NCBI GenBank assembly: GCA_023230505.1
Contig: JALNXF010000001.1
Coordinates: 1 to 64,000, forward strand
Length of the DNA stretch: 64,000 bases
Direction of reading: 5' to 3'
Source of the DNA: Candidatus Altimarinota bacterium
GTDB lineage: Bacteria; Patescibacteriota; Gracilibacteria; BD1-5; UBA2023
In this document: positions 1 to 11,919 of the stretch, piece by piece
How the letters are laid out: each line of letters opens with the position of its first letter
Numbering within the stretch: the stretch's first letter is position 1
Made by a program: the position numbers and the translations under genes
Notes under the pieces: generated by a model
Told to the model about the DNA's origin: nothing
The model's database searches: none
The model's input: only the letters and a program-made list of their open reading frames with translations

Positions 1-3000
1 AAAGTTTCAAAATGAATCATAACTATATTCCGAAACAAGATTTCCACTTCCATCAGTAATTCAAACAATACTTCAAAGTTGGTCCTTATGATAGTAATAA
101 GTAGTATTATCAATTATTACAGCTACTACATCATCTACTCCACCATTTCAGTATATATATTTTCTAATTTTATCAACTCAATTTATTGTTTCAGTTTCTT
201 GGATTACTTGATCTCATGAATATACATATCTAATAACCCCATCTAAAGTCTCTTTACTTATTCTTCTTCATAACACATCATAACTAAAACTTACTATAAC
301 TCTCTCTGGAATTAATACTTCTGTAGTTGTGGTTGTTCAAGAACTAGTACTAGTTTCTTCTGGTGGAGTTTCTGTAATAGTTCCAGAGTCTGTTGTAATT
401 GTTCCAGTATCAGTTAGGGTTCATGAATCTGTTAATATTTCTCAAGTATTAGTATCTATAGTTCAACTATCTGTTAGGGTTTCTGTAATAGTTCAAGAGT
501 CTGTTATGGTAGTTCAACTGTCTGTTAGAATTATTTCAGTTTCTGTAGTAGTTCAGCTATCAGTTAGAGTTCATGAGTCCGTAAGTATTTCTCAAGTATT
601 TGTAATTGTTTCAGTTGTTCAGGTTCCTGTATCAGAAGGGATTTCAGTTTCTGTAGGAATGGCAGGAGGGTCAGGAATAACAGGGGGGATTATACTTTCT
701 ATAATTTCAGTATGTTCCTTTTCTACTACTTGTATTAATCTATTTTTGTAGTCATAACTAAATTTAAATCTAGTGTTTTCTGTTAGGTTTCAGTTATTGT
801 CATAAGTGAGACTTCCAGATAGAGTTGCTCAAGATAGAGTAGTATATTGATTGAGAGTATTTGTTGTATAATTTGTGTTATCTTTATCGGTATTTCTATT
901 TCAGAGGTTATCATAACCAAAATTCTCTAATACACTTCAAGAGCTTACACTATTTACTTGAGTTAGTCTGTAGAGATTATCATAGGTATAGTTTTTGTAG
1001 TTATCACTTGTAATATTTCCTACATTGTCATAATTAAATGTATAATCTTTAATTCAATTATTTAGAGTTTTAAGTCTTCATATCGTATCAAATGTATTTG
1101 TAATATTCTTTCAGTTTCATAAAGCTATGAGAGTCTGATTTATTCAATCATAAGTATAGTTAGCTACATTAGTCTGATTAGATTGATTGTTTGAAATATT
1201 AGTTAATCTGTTTAGATTATCGTATGTATAATTTGTAGTATTTCAATCAAGAGTTAGAGATGTTTTGTTGTTATTTAAATCAAAACTACTTTCTACTACT
1301 TTATCATTTTGGGTTTCTTTTATGAGATTACCAAATGAGTCATATGTAAATGTCAGATTATTAACTCAATCTGTTGCTTGTGTGAGGTGTCAGAGTGAGT
1401 CATAGGTGTAGTCATCACTTGTTACTCATCATACATTTGTTCATAGAGTTATTGATTTGTGAGTTAATCTGTTTAGTTGGTCGTAGGTATTGGTTATAGT
1501 AGTGAGGTTTGGGTCGGTTGTGGTGAGGAGATTACCAATAATATCATAAGTCTTTATAACCTTATTTCAATCTGGATATATTTGTTCTATTTGTCTTCCG
1601 AGAGAGTCATAAACATATCTCGTAATATTTCCATTACTATCTGTAAGAGTTACGGGATTTCCAGATATATCATATTCATAAGTTGTTGTCACCAAAGTTC
1701 CAGAGAGACTTTTAGTTTCTGTTAAAACTTTTCATCTGTAATCATAAGTATAACTTGTAATATTTCCATTAGCATCTTTTGAAGATATTACATTACCAAG
1801 TTTATCATAAATATGTTCATTAGATAATTCTTGATTATCTAGGATTTGCCAAGATTTTATGAGCTTACTATCTTTGTCATAAGTGTAATATGTTGAGATA
1901 ATTTTTCAATTATTTTGTTCAAGTTTCTTTTCAACTACAAGACCTCTTTTATCATAAATAGAAATTGATTTATTTCCGAGTGAATCTGTAGTCTCTGTTG
2001 GTCTTGAAAATATATCATACTGCGTAGTAGAGATATTTCATTTTGGATCTGTTGTTTTTACTACTTGTAGATTTTTATTGTATTCTAGAGCATTTACAAT
2101 ATTAAGGTTATCTCATGCCTTTGGATTTCAATCATTGTCTAGATTAATAGTTTTTTGTTGTATAGTTTTTCATAGCTCATTATACTCTGTTTCTATTCTA
2201 GCTAATCTTTTTCCTTCTTGATTGTATGTATTTGTTTGAATTACATTTCCGAGCTTGTCGTATGAATAGATTATATAATTTCCGAGTGAATCAGTTGTTT
2301 TTGTAGACCTATTAAATAAGTCATATTCTGTAGTAGAAATATTTCATTTTGGGTCTATTGTTTTTACTTTATTTCCATTTAAGTCATACTCATTTCTTAA
2401 AATTATTTCATCACCTCATAAGGCTGGAATTGTTTTCTCTTGTGTGATATTTCAATTTTCATCGTAAGTATATTGTTTTTTAACTCAATTAGCATAAACA
2501 ACCTCTGTGATATTATCATTTTGATCGTAAGTATTAGAAATAGTTCCTGATAGGGTTGGTGAAATATCTGTAGTCACACTTGTCGGCTTATCAAGAAGAT
2601 TATATACAAATCTTGTATCAATATTATGAGTATCATCTAATACTAGAGACTCAAGAGTTTTATTATCATTTAAATCATATTCAAATTTCTTCTTGATTCA
2701 TTCAGGAGTTGTAGTTTCTTTAATTCTATTTAGCTCATCATAAGTTATACTAGAAATATTTCATTCTGGATCTGTTTTAGAGATTAGATTTCAGTTGTTA
2801 TCATAAGAATAAGTTTCTTCTATTTTATTTGTAAGTGTTCATTTAATAGTCTTTACTATTTGTCAGCTTAGATATTCAAAAGACGACTCATTTCACTCTG
2901 AATCTATTGATTTTGTGAGTTGACCTAGATTATCATATTCGTTTTGTGTTACTAGATTTGTAGGAGTAGCACTTAATGCGAGTGTTATATTTTTTGTTTC

Positions 3001-5973
3001 TGATTTTACTAGATTATTTTTGTCATCGTAAGTATATTCTGTTTCTATTCAATTTGGTAGAATTGTCTTAGTGAGAAGATTTGTATCCAGATTATATTCA
3101 TATTTTGTTACTATATCAGTAAAATCATTATCAGCCAGATTTACAGTTTCTTTTTGTCTTTGTTCTATTTTATTTCAGTTTGAGTCATATTTCCGAGTTA
3201 TACCATTTCATTTTGGTTGTATTTCCTTAATCATATGTCATACACTATCATATTCATAACTTACGGCTGTATTCTCATTTCATATTTTAAATACCTTTCT
3301 TGCTATTACATTTCACATTCTATCATAACTATATTCAGTTATAGTTCAGTTTTTATCTGTTACTTTATTTTTAGCCACATAAGTACCTATTATATTTCAA
3401 GTTCCTACTTGTTCTGGAGTATCATCACTGTGAATATTGGCTAGAGTATATTCATAATATCAAGTTCAATCTCAATAAGCCTGAGATAGTACTCTATCAT
3501 TATTATCATAAGTATTAGTTACATATATTTGTCATTTTGAGTCGGTAAGACTTATCAGATTATGTACTAAATTAAAGCCTAAATTTGAATTAGAATATGT
3601 AAAAGAAATAGTTTTTTCTGCGGTATCTCCATTGTGGATTTTAACTGATTTTAAATCACCTTCTGATCAAGCGATATCACTAGATGCAAAATAACTAAAT
3701 TCCACATATTTTCAGGCAGTTTCTGTAACTCTTTTTATTCTAAAATCATCATTATAGGTATATATGATTTTATTGTTTAAAGTATCAGTAACTTCACTTA
3801 GAAGACCATTTGTATCATAAGTAAAAACAAGTTTATTATTATTTGCATCATGAATTTCTGAAATATATCAATCTTTATTAAAGATATATGTTTTCTGATC
3901 TTTGAATGTTAACTTATATTGTGAATTTATATTATTTGGATCTTCTGAATATACTGTAAGAGTCGCATTAAGTCATTTCACTTGAGTTTCAATATTTTCA
4001 ATAAATATTCACTCTGATGCTTCGAGAGTATCAGCTCACATTTTACCATCCATATATTCATATGTACCGTCTATATTTGGAACTATCTTTATATTATAGT
4101 TATGATCCCAATTTATTCAAACAGGGCTATCTGAATAAGCTCTTGATTTGTAAGAAATTGATAAATCATAAGGAAGTCATATTCAAGGAATATGCATTAA
4201 AGTATTATCATAGTCAAATTCTCATGTTGCTGGATTTACAGGATCTAAAAGGTCTTTAGTTTTAGTATTTGTTTTTTGATTAATAGCAAGGGACCTTTTA
4301 GTTTCAAGCACTTTTTCAGATGCCATTTTAATTTGTAATTTATCTACATGATATACAAGCAACCTTTGAGTTGGATAATATCAAAGGTTTTTCCATAATC
4401 AAAATAGTCACGCTGGAGCGTTATAGGATAATTCAAATTCTTCTGTATTTAATGGTTTTTGTCAAAAATATCATATTGTAAAAGTATTTAAGGTTAATTC
4501 TGTATAACTATTATCATATTTATTTCAAATATATCAAATACTTGCTCATAGATTATTCTCTCAATATAAATCATTATACTGATTTCACATATATCCCACT
4601 AAGCCTCATAAATTATCTTCTCAATCAGCGTAATTATATTGATTACCTAAATATCAAATAACTCATCAAAAAATATTCTCTCAATATAAATCGTTATATT
4701 TATTTCAAATAAATCATATACTTCAATTATATAAATTAGCCAATTCAATATTTTCATCATACTTTGTACCTATGTACCCAATAACGTTAGTATAATTCTT
4801 ATAAATTAAATCTCAAATTTGAGAATAATCCTCTATAAGTTGTCAACACGTCAAAATATCATCACAAAATCACTGTTGTTCTGGAGTAAGTTTTGCTCTT
4901 ATATACAGGGTATCTCCATATACACCTCATTGTAAAAAGTCTCAACTTTCTCAAGTTACAGTATTTTTATATCAAGTTATACTTTTGTTTAGATTAGGAT
5001 CATAATATCAATAAAATATATAATCTCAATATCAAAATATACTTCAATTTTGATTAGTTAAAATATAATAATTTCATGAAAAAATCTCAGTGGTTATATT
5101 TCATCTTTTTAAATAAATATGATTTATTCAATCATTATTATCATATATTTGATAATATAAATCATCTCATTTTTTTCATATTACCCGTCAATATTGTCCG
5201 AAGTCTATTCATAAATCTGAATAAATAAAATTATTAAGATCTGAAATATTAATTATATTAATTTGTCTAGAATTAATATTAGTTTCAAAATTGTATTCAT
5301 CACTAATTTTTAGAAGCTCATCGCTAGATCAGAAAAAATTATAATTATTATATTTATAAGTGTTTTCAGTTTGTATAAACGAATCTCATAATTCAACTTC
5401 ATTTCCTGTAGTTAAATCTCTTAAATATAAAATATTTCTTCAGGTATCTTGATAATACTTTGCAAAAATCATTTTAGTAAAATCACTTGAGATAGATTGA
5501 ATCCGAGTATTACTGCCTTCTAAAATTAGACTACCATCTCAATCACTAAATATATTTTTTTTATAATACTTGTTTGTATTTGTATCGCTCGAATAAACTG
5601 AATATATTAAATCTCAATTATTAGTATTAAAATTTGATATATATGAATTTGTTGGAATTATTTGTTTCTCTGATAAACTATTAAATCATCTATAATATGT
5701 ATAAGAATTACCTGTTATTTGATCATATCTATTATATATAATTCAAAGGTCTTTGTAAACTCATCTCGCATATCATTCAAAATTTAACTTAATATTAGAA
5801 TCAATATCTATATCATACAAATACATTTTTCAATCATTCCGATCATTATACAGTGCCTTTCATCAAAACTCTACTCATGAAGCAAAAACATTATTTGTGA
5901 AATTATTGCAATAAAACAATACTATTGTAATTAATACAAGGGTTAATGATTTTAATTGCTTTAAATTTACCAT
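1..5973 (-). CDS. RHS/YD-repeat secreted protein, C-terminus beyond window
   Basis: The frame is open with UGA=Gly from ATG at 5973 to the window edge, over 1990 residues. A hydrophobic signal segment (about residues 8-32) is followed by a possible beta-propeller-like region, tandem 20-residue repeats (about 392-490), then roughly 1200 residues of YD repeats (YDxxGN, YTYDxxGR). A Thr/Ser/Asp/Gly linker lies at about 1761-1880. The last visible part is the end of the RHS core (YVYSGDQVIQE, YYYHKDQLGSIVGIT, YSYDSFGN). In known RHS, Tc and teneurin-like proteins this core encapsulates a variable C-terminal toxin or effector, which would lie left of the window. Probably secreted or surface-anchored and used in contact with other cells; that role is inference. 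Confidence 0.93.
331..690 (-). repeat. Degenerate T/S/D/G repeat linker inside the RHS gene
   Basis: The minus-strand reading is a low-complexity run of units such as LTDSGTLTDSG, TTTETE and TITDSGTITETLTDSG, interrupting the YD repeats just before the last RHS core segment. Unit length varies (about 6-12 residues) and the DNA repeats are imperfect, so this is a flexible linker. The plus-strand open frame over it (329-751) is a shadow. Confidence 0.8.
4501..4800 (-). repeat. 60-nt (20-residue) tandem repeats in the RHS protein N-terminal region
   Basis: Four clear copies plus a degraded fifth occur at an exact 60-nt period (4501, 4561, 4621, 4681, about 4741). Each encodes a unit like GYLGNQYNDLYGENNLGG. 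The period is a whole number of codons, so copy changes keep the frame. They lie between the N-terminal region and the YD repeats. Confidence 0.8.
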
Positions 5974-6032
5974 AATAATTTCTTTATAAAATTATTTATA
6001 AGTATAGTCTCAAAGAGATAGTGTATATAATA

Positions 6033-7277
6033 TTAATGTAATAGGATAAATAGAGGATTATTAACTACTGGTAAATCATTTCAGGTAATTTCACTATAAA
6101 GAGTTTTATAATTAGCATATATGTTTTGATTGGATGATAAATCTTTTTTAAATATCCATCAAATTCATTTTTCTCAACTTGGAATAGAATTTGCAAAATT
6201 TCTTTTATAATTATCTATATCTCTTGTATTAGTAAATCAATTAATAAACAAATTATTAAATGCAGACTCATTACTGGTAATATTAACTATATTTTGAGAT
6301 TCAACTTGGTTATTTATAAAACCATTATATTTAATGGTAGTTTCGTCAGTTCATACAACAAAGTTCTTTACATTTGTAAACTTATTATTTATAAAAGTAG
6401 CGTAGTTATTATCTGTCTTAAAGCTATTTCCTCATAAATTAATTTCATTTGAAATTAGATTAGTGGATCCATAGTTATATCATTCACTATTTCTTCAGGC
6501 CACATAAAATCATACGTCATATTTAATGCCATCTGTATTTGAATTTTTAATTACTATTTTATTATTCTTTAGATATATTGGTAATCTAAAATAATAATGT
6601 GTATTTATATATGCATTTATTAAAGAATTCTCAATAATAAATCACCCTGGTTGATAATAATAATTATAAGGGTAAACATAGCTATTATTATAATTCATTA
6701 TTTGTCTTCATGTACTTATATTTATAAATGAATTTTGAATTTTTATTCAACTTCAATTATATCAATAATTTACACTATTATATCAAGAAAAATAAAATCA
6801 GATTAAGTCATTTCTCCAGAAATTAACATTTTTAAAAAAAATATTTCAAGCCCATATTCTACTCAAATTAAAATAAACATTATCTATAACAAAATTCCCT
6901 CAAACTCAATATATATTGAGACTTGAGTTATTACTTGGTGCAAAATCTAGATTAATAGAATTTCAATCTATTCAATTAAATAAACATCAAGCCTTTACGG
7001 CTATATTAAAAAAGCTACTTGTATAATCAATTCAAATTCAGGTATTATTCGATAGACCGTTATCATTAATATATTTCACAGATTTTTCTATTCATTGCTT
7101 GAGCGATAAATAGGGTTTGGCACTATCAAATGGCGTTCAGCTTGTATCAGATCAATTCTCACAGTCAATGTATGTAAAATCTCATGAGGGATTTGAACTG
7201 GCATATATATTTGAGTTATTTAAACTAACTCAAGCAAAGAATAATATAAATACAGCGTATTTAATATATTTTCTCAT
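6033..7277 (-). CDS. Secreted Asn/Gly-rich protein, probable parallel beta-helix
   Basis: 414 residues with UGA=Gly, starting MRKYIKYAVFILFFAGVS, a clear signal peptide. The mature part is rich in Asn, Gly, Tyr and Ile, with short strands separated by turns (NFVIDNVYF, NIFFKNVNF, IKIQNSFIN, GFIIENSLIN), the rhythm of right-handed parallel beta-helix proteins. No catalytic motif is evident. It lies 59 bp upstream of the RHS gene on the same strand and could be co-transcribed. Likely an extracellular surface or binding protein; family not identified. Confidence 0.75.
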
Positions 7278-7302
7278 AATAAAATAGTTAAAAAAATAAA
7301 AA

Positions 7303-8052
7303 TTATTGTAATTGTCTTATTTTTATGTCATAACTCTTATTAAGTTCATTAATAAGTTTGTTAGCAGTATAAGGGTCATCTCAATATTTACTCCTAATTT
7401 CTTCTATTTTTTGAGTGTAATCATTAAATTGTTTTCTTCTGCCTTTGTTTTCTTCTGCATTTTCAAAATTTACCACATAAGCGCTATCTCAAGTTATAAA
7501 TAACTGTAAATCATAGCCATTTCAGAGATTTATATTTTTATCATTAAAATCATAGTATTCTCAGAGTAATTTCATTTTAGAAAATCATTTCACAAATTTT
7601 AATTCATAGATTTTTTCTTTTTTAATAGTATTTCAAGAGCTTGATTTTTCTGGATTTGTTCAGGATAAAGCTTTTGAAAAATCAATATTTGATATTTTTT
7701 TAGTAAATAGATATTTATCTTTATCTTTTGAAATTGTCTCATTAAAAACATTTAAAAATTCTCAAGTTAATGTTTTTCAATCAACAATTAGATTTCATCA
7801 ACTTAATGCAATATTTTTATTTGGTGAAAATTTATCTAAAACAATTCAGGTGAGTGTTGTATTATAATCTATTTTGTGAACATCTTTTAAAATTTTATCT
7901 TTTTCGTTTTCTACTATTTTATCTTTCTTTTCTATATTTGGATTATTTAAATTTCAAGAATTAGTATCTTTATTGTGTCATAAAACATAACCAATTGTTG
8001 TAAATAATACTACTGCAGTTACAACACTAATAATTTTTGCTTTTTTATCCAT
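7303..8052 (-). CDS. Hypothetical membrane-anchored protein
   Basis: 249 residues. A short positive N-terminus (MDKKAK) is followed by one hydrophobic segment (IISVVTAVVLFTTIGYVLG, about residues 7-25), then a Lys/Asp/Asn-rich exposed domain with two similar patches (NTTLTGIVLDKFSPNKNIAL and later KTLTGEFLNVF). The C-terminus is helical. The N-terminus acts as an uncleaved anchor or signal sequence. Same strand and 25 bp upstream of the beta-helix gene, suggesting a three-gene unit with the RHS gene. Family not recognised. Confidence 0.7.
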
Positions 8053-8252
8053 ATAAAAAAATAAAAGTAAATAAATTTACCCCTAAGTAAATCATATCTT
8101 TTTTATATGTCAAATTTTTTTGAAAAAATGTGGATTGATGTTTATTTTAAGCTAAGTTTCAAATTGAATATTTATTTTTACTAATATTTAGTATGATTTT
8201 ATTTAATGATCTATCAATATTTAGATATAAATCTTTTTTCATCTTTTTAAAA

Positions 8253-9527
8253 TTATTCTAATAAAATTTTTTTATCTCTTATAAATATGTTACTTTTTAT
8301 ATAACTCAAAATCTCTCTTTTTTCACCCCTTTCTCATTCTCTGAGTAAATATTTCATATAATCATTTATTCAAATGTCATTATAATTATTTTTATTGTTT
8401 TGAATTTTTCAAAATAATGATTGAAAGTTATTAAATCTTTTTAATTCTTCTTTTAATTTATCAGAAACATCAGTTTCTGATATTTTTAGTATATCTATTA
8501 TTCCTATAAGTTGTCTTATAAGCTCATTTTCTTCAATCATTTTTTCTTTACAATCTAAATTTTTTGCTTTTGTGCAATTATAATACACATAACTTATAAT
8601 TTTTCAACTTGCAAGTTTTTTAAATTTTTCATGAGCTGTAATTCCAGATCAACAGTTTCAACATTTCATTATACGAGTAAATGTAAAAACCTTGTTCTTT
8701 TCTCTATATCTTACTCAAAGATTAAGTTGTTTTTGTACTTGTTCAAATAAATCTTTTGTTATTATTGGTTCATAATTTCATTTATAAAAATTTCAACTCT
8801 CTTTTGGATATTCAAATTCTCAATAATAAAATGTATCATTTAAAATTCTGTAAACCAAACTTAATGCAACATAGCTTCAGGTTCTTGTTTTGAATCATAA
8901 ATCTTCTTTTAGCCATTTGTATATATCTCTTCACTTATATCAATCATAAGCTACTTTTTCAAAAATTTGTTTTATTACAAAATCTCTTTCTGAATCTAGA
9001 ATGATTTTTCAACCATTTCTTTCAAAACTTTTTTGATTCAAATATCATATTGGTGCAATTCATGGTCTAATTCACATTTTAGCCTTGTTTTTGAGTCATC
9101 TTACAACATTTACTCACTTATTATCATTTTCAAGTTTTGCTTGGCTACAAAGTATCATAAGTAAGAATTTTTCATTTGGGGAATTCCTAAAATTTTGTCA
9201 ATTTGTTCTTATCTCTTCCAATTTTCATTGATCCATTAAATCAACTAGGCTTCATAAATCCCCAGCATTTCTTGATAATCTATCTGGAGCCCAAGTTATA
9301 ATTCAATTATATTTTCATTTCTTTATTTCTCCTATTAATTGATTATATATTGGTCTTTTTCAGGTTTCTTTTGCAGAATGTGATTCAATTAATGTTCATG
9401 ATATATTTAATCATTCTCTTTTTGCTTTTTCTTGCATCTCTTGTATTTGGTTATCTATTGATAATGCTTGTCTTTCATCGGATTCTGATGATTTACGCGC
9501 ATAGAGACAATATTTTATTTCAGTCAT
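8253..9527 (-). CDS. Large serine recombinase (resolvase/invertase N-domain plus recombinase and zinc-ribbon domains)
   Basis: 424 residues. The N-terminal catalytic domain starts MTEIKYCLYARKSSESDERQ, with the nucleophile serine in the YARKS context, and has the APDRLSRN arginine motif near residue 75. A recombinase (PF07508-like) middle domain and a zinc ribbon (CGNCGSG...C...C, about residues 305-340) follow. Large serine recombinases integrate and excise phages and elements at att sites. It is the last gene of the minus-strand accessory run, as expected for an integrase at an element edge. The ATG sits in the T-tract of a hairpin and has no Shine-Dalgarno sequence. Slightly short for the family (often 450-550). 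Confidence 0.9.
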
Positions 9528-9530
9528 AAA

Positions 9531-9562
9531 AATAGTGTTAGTAATAAGATACTAACACTATT
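9531..9562 (-). terminator. Perfect 13-bp hairpin after the ptuB-like gene, abutting the recombinase start
   Basis: Arms AATAGTGTTAGTA and TACTAACACTATT flank a 6-nt loop. On the minus strand the stem is followed directly by TTTTT and then the recombinase ATG. It fits a rho-independent terminator for the operon ending at 9603, but its position also covers where the recombinase ribosome binding site should be. Confidence 0.7.
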
Positions 9563-9602
9563 AATGTATATAAAGAGAAGGAATGCAAGGGAAAGAATTA
9601 TT

Positions 9603-10373
9603 TTAAAGTAAATTATTAACCCAATCTAATTCATGATATTTAAAATATTTTTTCATAATTGATGAAAATTGCTCTTTGGGATCTATAAATTTTTGTAATA
9701 ATTTTATATTTCCTTCAATATCTTTATTTTGAAGTAACAATTTTTTAGTATTATCTATTAATAAATTAGCTTCTTCTATTTTTTTTAATCTAGCTTGATT
9801 CAATAATTTAAAATTTAATGTTTCAGTAGTATAATTTACTCTTTGAGTTCACCAAATATCCGATAAATCACGAGATATTATTTCTCAAGTATTTTTATCA
9901 ACATAAACTAAATCTACATCAAATTTTTTTGTTGGATTAAGTAAATATGGCTTTTCATCATTAATATTATCATCTTTACATAAACAAACTTTTTCTCATG
10001 CTTTTAATCAAAATTTATCTTTTTTATTCACATTTCAAACTGGGGCAGAAAAAATATAATTCGAGTAAACATATGCAAGCCACCAGTATCAATCTCTTTC
10101 AGTATTATCAATATTCTTAACTTTTCATTTTGGTCTATAATGATCGACATGAGAATATGCAAAGAAATTAGTTGTATCAGAATACCAGCATTTTTGGTGA
10201 GATAATAATTCAAGTTTATCTTTTATTTTTCCCCATATGGGGTGTTTCTTAAAATACTCTTTTTTTTCCTCAATAGTTGAAAGTTTTTCTACTTCTTTTT
10301 TATGTGTTTCAGCTTCTTCTATCCATTCAGCTGGAATCACATTTTCAATATCTGTAGGATTTATATATAACAT
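9603..10373 (-). CDS. ptuB-like: HNH endonuclease, PtuB/retron-HNH-like (Septu effector)
   Basis: 256 residues. The core motif around residues 60-85 reads KCWYSDTTNFFAYSHVDHYRPKG, containing the HVDHYRPK block typical of TIGR02646-type HNH proteins that partner PtuA-like ATPases in Septu and some retrons. The family usually has two cysteines before this block; here only the first is kept (CWYS rather than CxYC). Starts 4 nt after the ATPase stop, so translation is probably coupled. Expected role: nucleic-acid cleavage when the ATPase senses infection. No reverse transcriptase is nearby, so this is not a retron in this window. Confidence 0.8.
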
Positions 10374-10377
10374 AATA

Positions 10378-11916
10378 CTATTTTAATTTATTAATAACAT
10401 CAATTGCTATTTGATTTTGCCTTTTAATTTCTTCATCAGATAAATCAATTTTTTGAAATTCTTCAAAAGACATAACAGCAGATAAAAATTTCTTAAACAA
10501 TGAATCTACAGACTCTGTATTAAATCACATTAAATCAATTTCTTTTTCAATATTTTTTAACTCTTGCATTTCATCAGAAGAAATTTTATTATTTATTCTT
10601 TTTGATTCTAAAATCCTAAATTTAATAATCTTTTCTTCACTTTCTCTATCCAAAGTAGTTGGTAATTCAAATAATTCAGAAGTTAATATTCAAGCTACTC
10701 ACAATCACTTAACTTCAAAATCAGGGTTATTTACAATTGTTTTATCATCTTTTTTTGAAAAAATTAATATTTGATCTTTATCTAATCATCCAATTACTAA
10801 AGGATCATGAGTAGTCATAAGTATTTGAGTTCATTTTGGTTTATTAATATATTTATTAATTATATCAATATAATCCCATTTCCATCTTGGATTTAAGTGA
10901 GTATCTGGTTCATCAAGTAAAATTAAAGATTCTTCATCTCAAGTGAAAATTAAAAGTCATAAAACAACTAAAAGTTGTTGTTCTCACTCACTTAGCTCTT
11001 GAAAATATATTTCTCAATCTTTTTCTTTTTTAACCTTAATTTTTATATCATAAATTAAATCCGAAATATACGTACTTTCTAAAACTGAAAAAAACTCTTT
11101 TTTTCATCAATAAATTTTTGCTAAATCTTTTAATTTATCAATATCTTTCACAAAAAGATAAACTCAGTTTTTTTCTTTTTGATTTCTAAAATTATCTTTA
11201 TATTTAATAGAAGTTTTAATTGGAGCTAAAGAAATATCATATAATTGTTCTAAAAATTTTCAAACAAGCCCTCCTGAACTCCAAAAATATTTATTTCTTT
11301 TGTCTCATTTTGACCGTTCTGGACTTTGTACTTTAAATAATATTGATTCTATTCAAATAATATCAAACTTATCCTTTAAAAAATCATTAATTTCCTTATC
11401 TTCAAAAGAATAAAAAGCAAGCATAACATACAAAGAATGAATAAGTCTTGCAAAGAAAAAAGGTCTTTCTGGTTGTTCCACTCAATCTTTTATAAGTTGA
11501 TCATAAAACTTTTTTTGATGATCATCAAAATATCATTCTACTCTTTTATTTACTCAAGAGTAATAAGTGAATAAATTTTTAGGTAATAAACTTTTTTTAT
11601 TATCAAAAAATTCTTTATTTTTTAATTTATTTCATCAAACTTTAAATTCATAGACTAATCATTGTTTATCTATTTCAATATTATTTCCATTACATTCATA
11701 TTTGATATTATAATCAAAATCTATATCTAATTCCTTTGGTTTTGATAATTTAGCTAAATCAAGAGATTTAAAAATCAAAATAAGAGCCTCAAAAAAGTTT
11801 GATTTTCAAGTAGCATTTTTTCATAAAATAACATTTTCAGTTTTTTCTGATTCTATAACAATACTAAAATCTTGTAGATTTTTAAATGATGGAATATGTA
11901 ATTCTTTTATTTTCAT
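10378..11916 (-). CDS. ptuA-like: AAA/ABC-type ATPase, PtuA-like (Septu sensor)
   Basis: 512 residues. The N-terminus is SMC/RecF-like (MKIKELHIPSFKNLQDFSI). Walker A is GKNATGKSN (about residue 34), the ABC signature is LSEGEQQ, Walker B is LILLDEPDTHLNP, followed by an H-loop-like MTTHDP. No TOPRIM domain follows, which argues against OLD and for PtuA. Length matches PtuA (about 500). It is preceded by hsdS (3-nt gap) and followed by the HNH gene (4-nt gap), so four genes form one tight operon. Function inferred: an ATP-controlled sensor that licenses the HNH nuclease. Confidence 0.82.
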
Positions 11917-11919
11917 AAA

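Noticed and set aside
331..690. CRISPR-like spacing of short repeats.
   Set aside because: The units are variable, lie inside one reading frame and have no spacers; no cas gene is present.
329..751. A 140-residue plus-strand open frame rich in Val and Ser.
   Set aside because: It is the complement of the T/S/D/G linker in the RHS gene; the minus-strand frame is part of a clear family and has no break.
9603..11916. Retron (RT-ATPase-HNH) system.
   Set aside because: The ATPase and HNH match retron accessory proteins, but there is no reverse transcriptase or msr/msd-like RNA in the neighbourhood.
10378..11916. OLD-family nuclease (Gabija-type GajA).
   Set aside because: No TOPRIM motif follows the ATPase core and the partner is an HNH protein, not a UvrD-like helicase.
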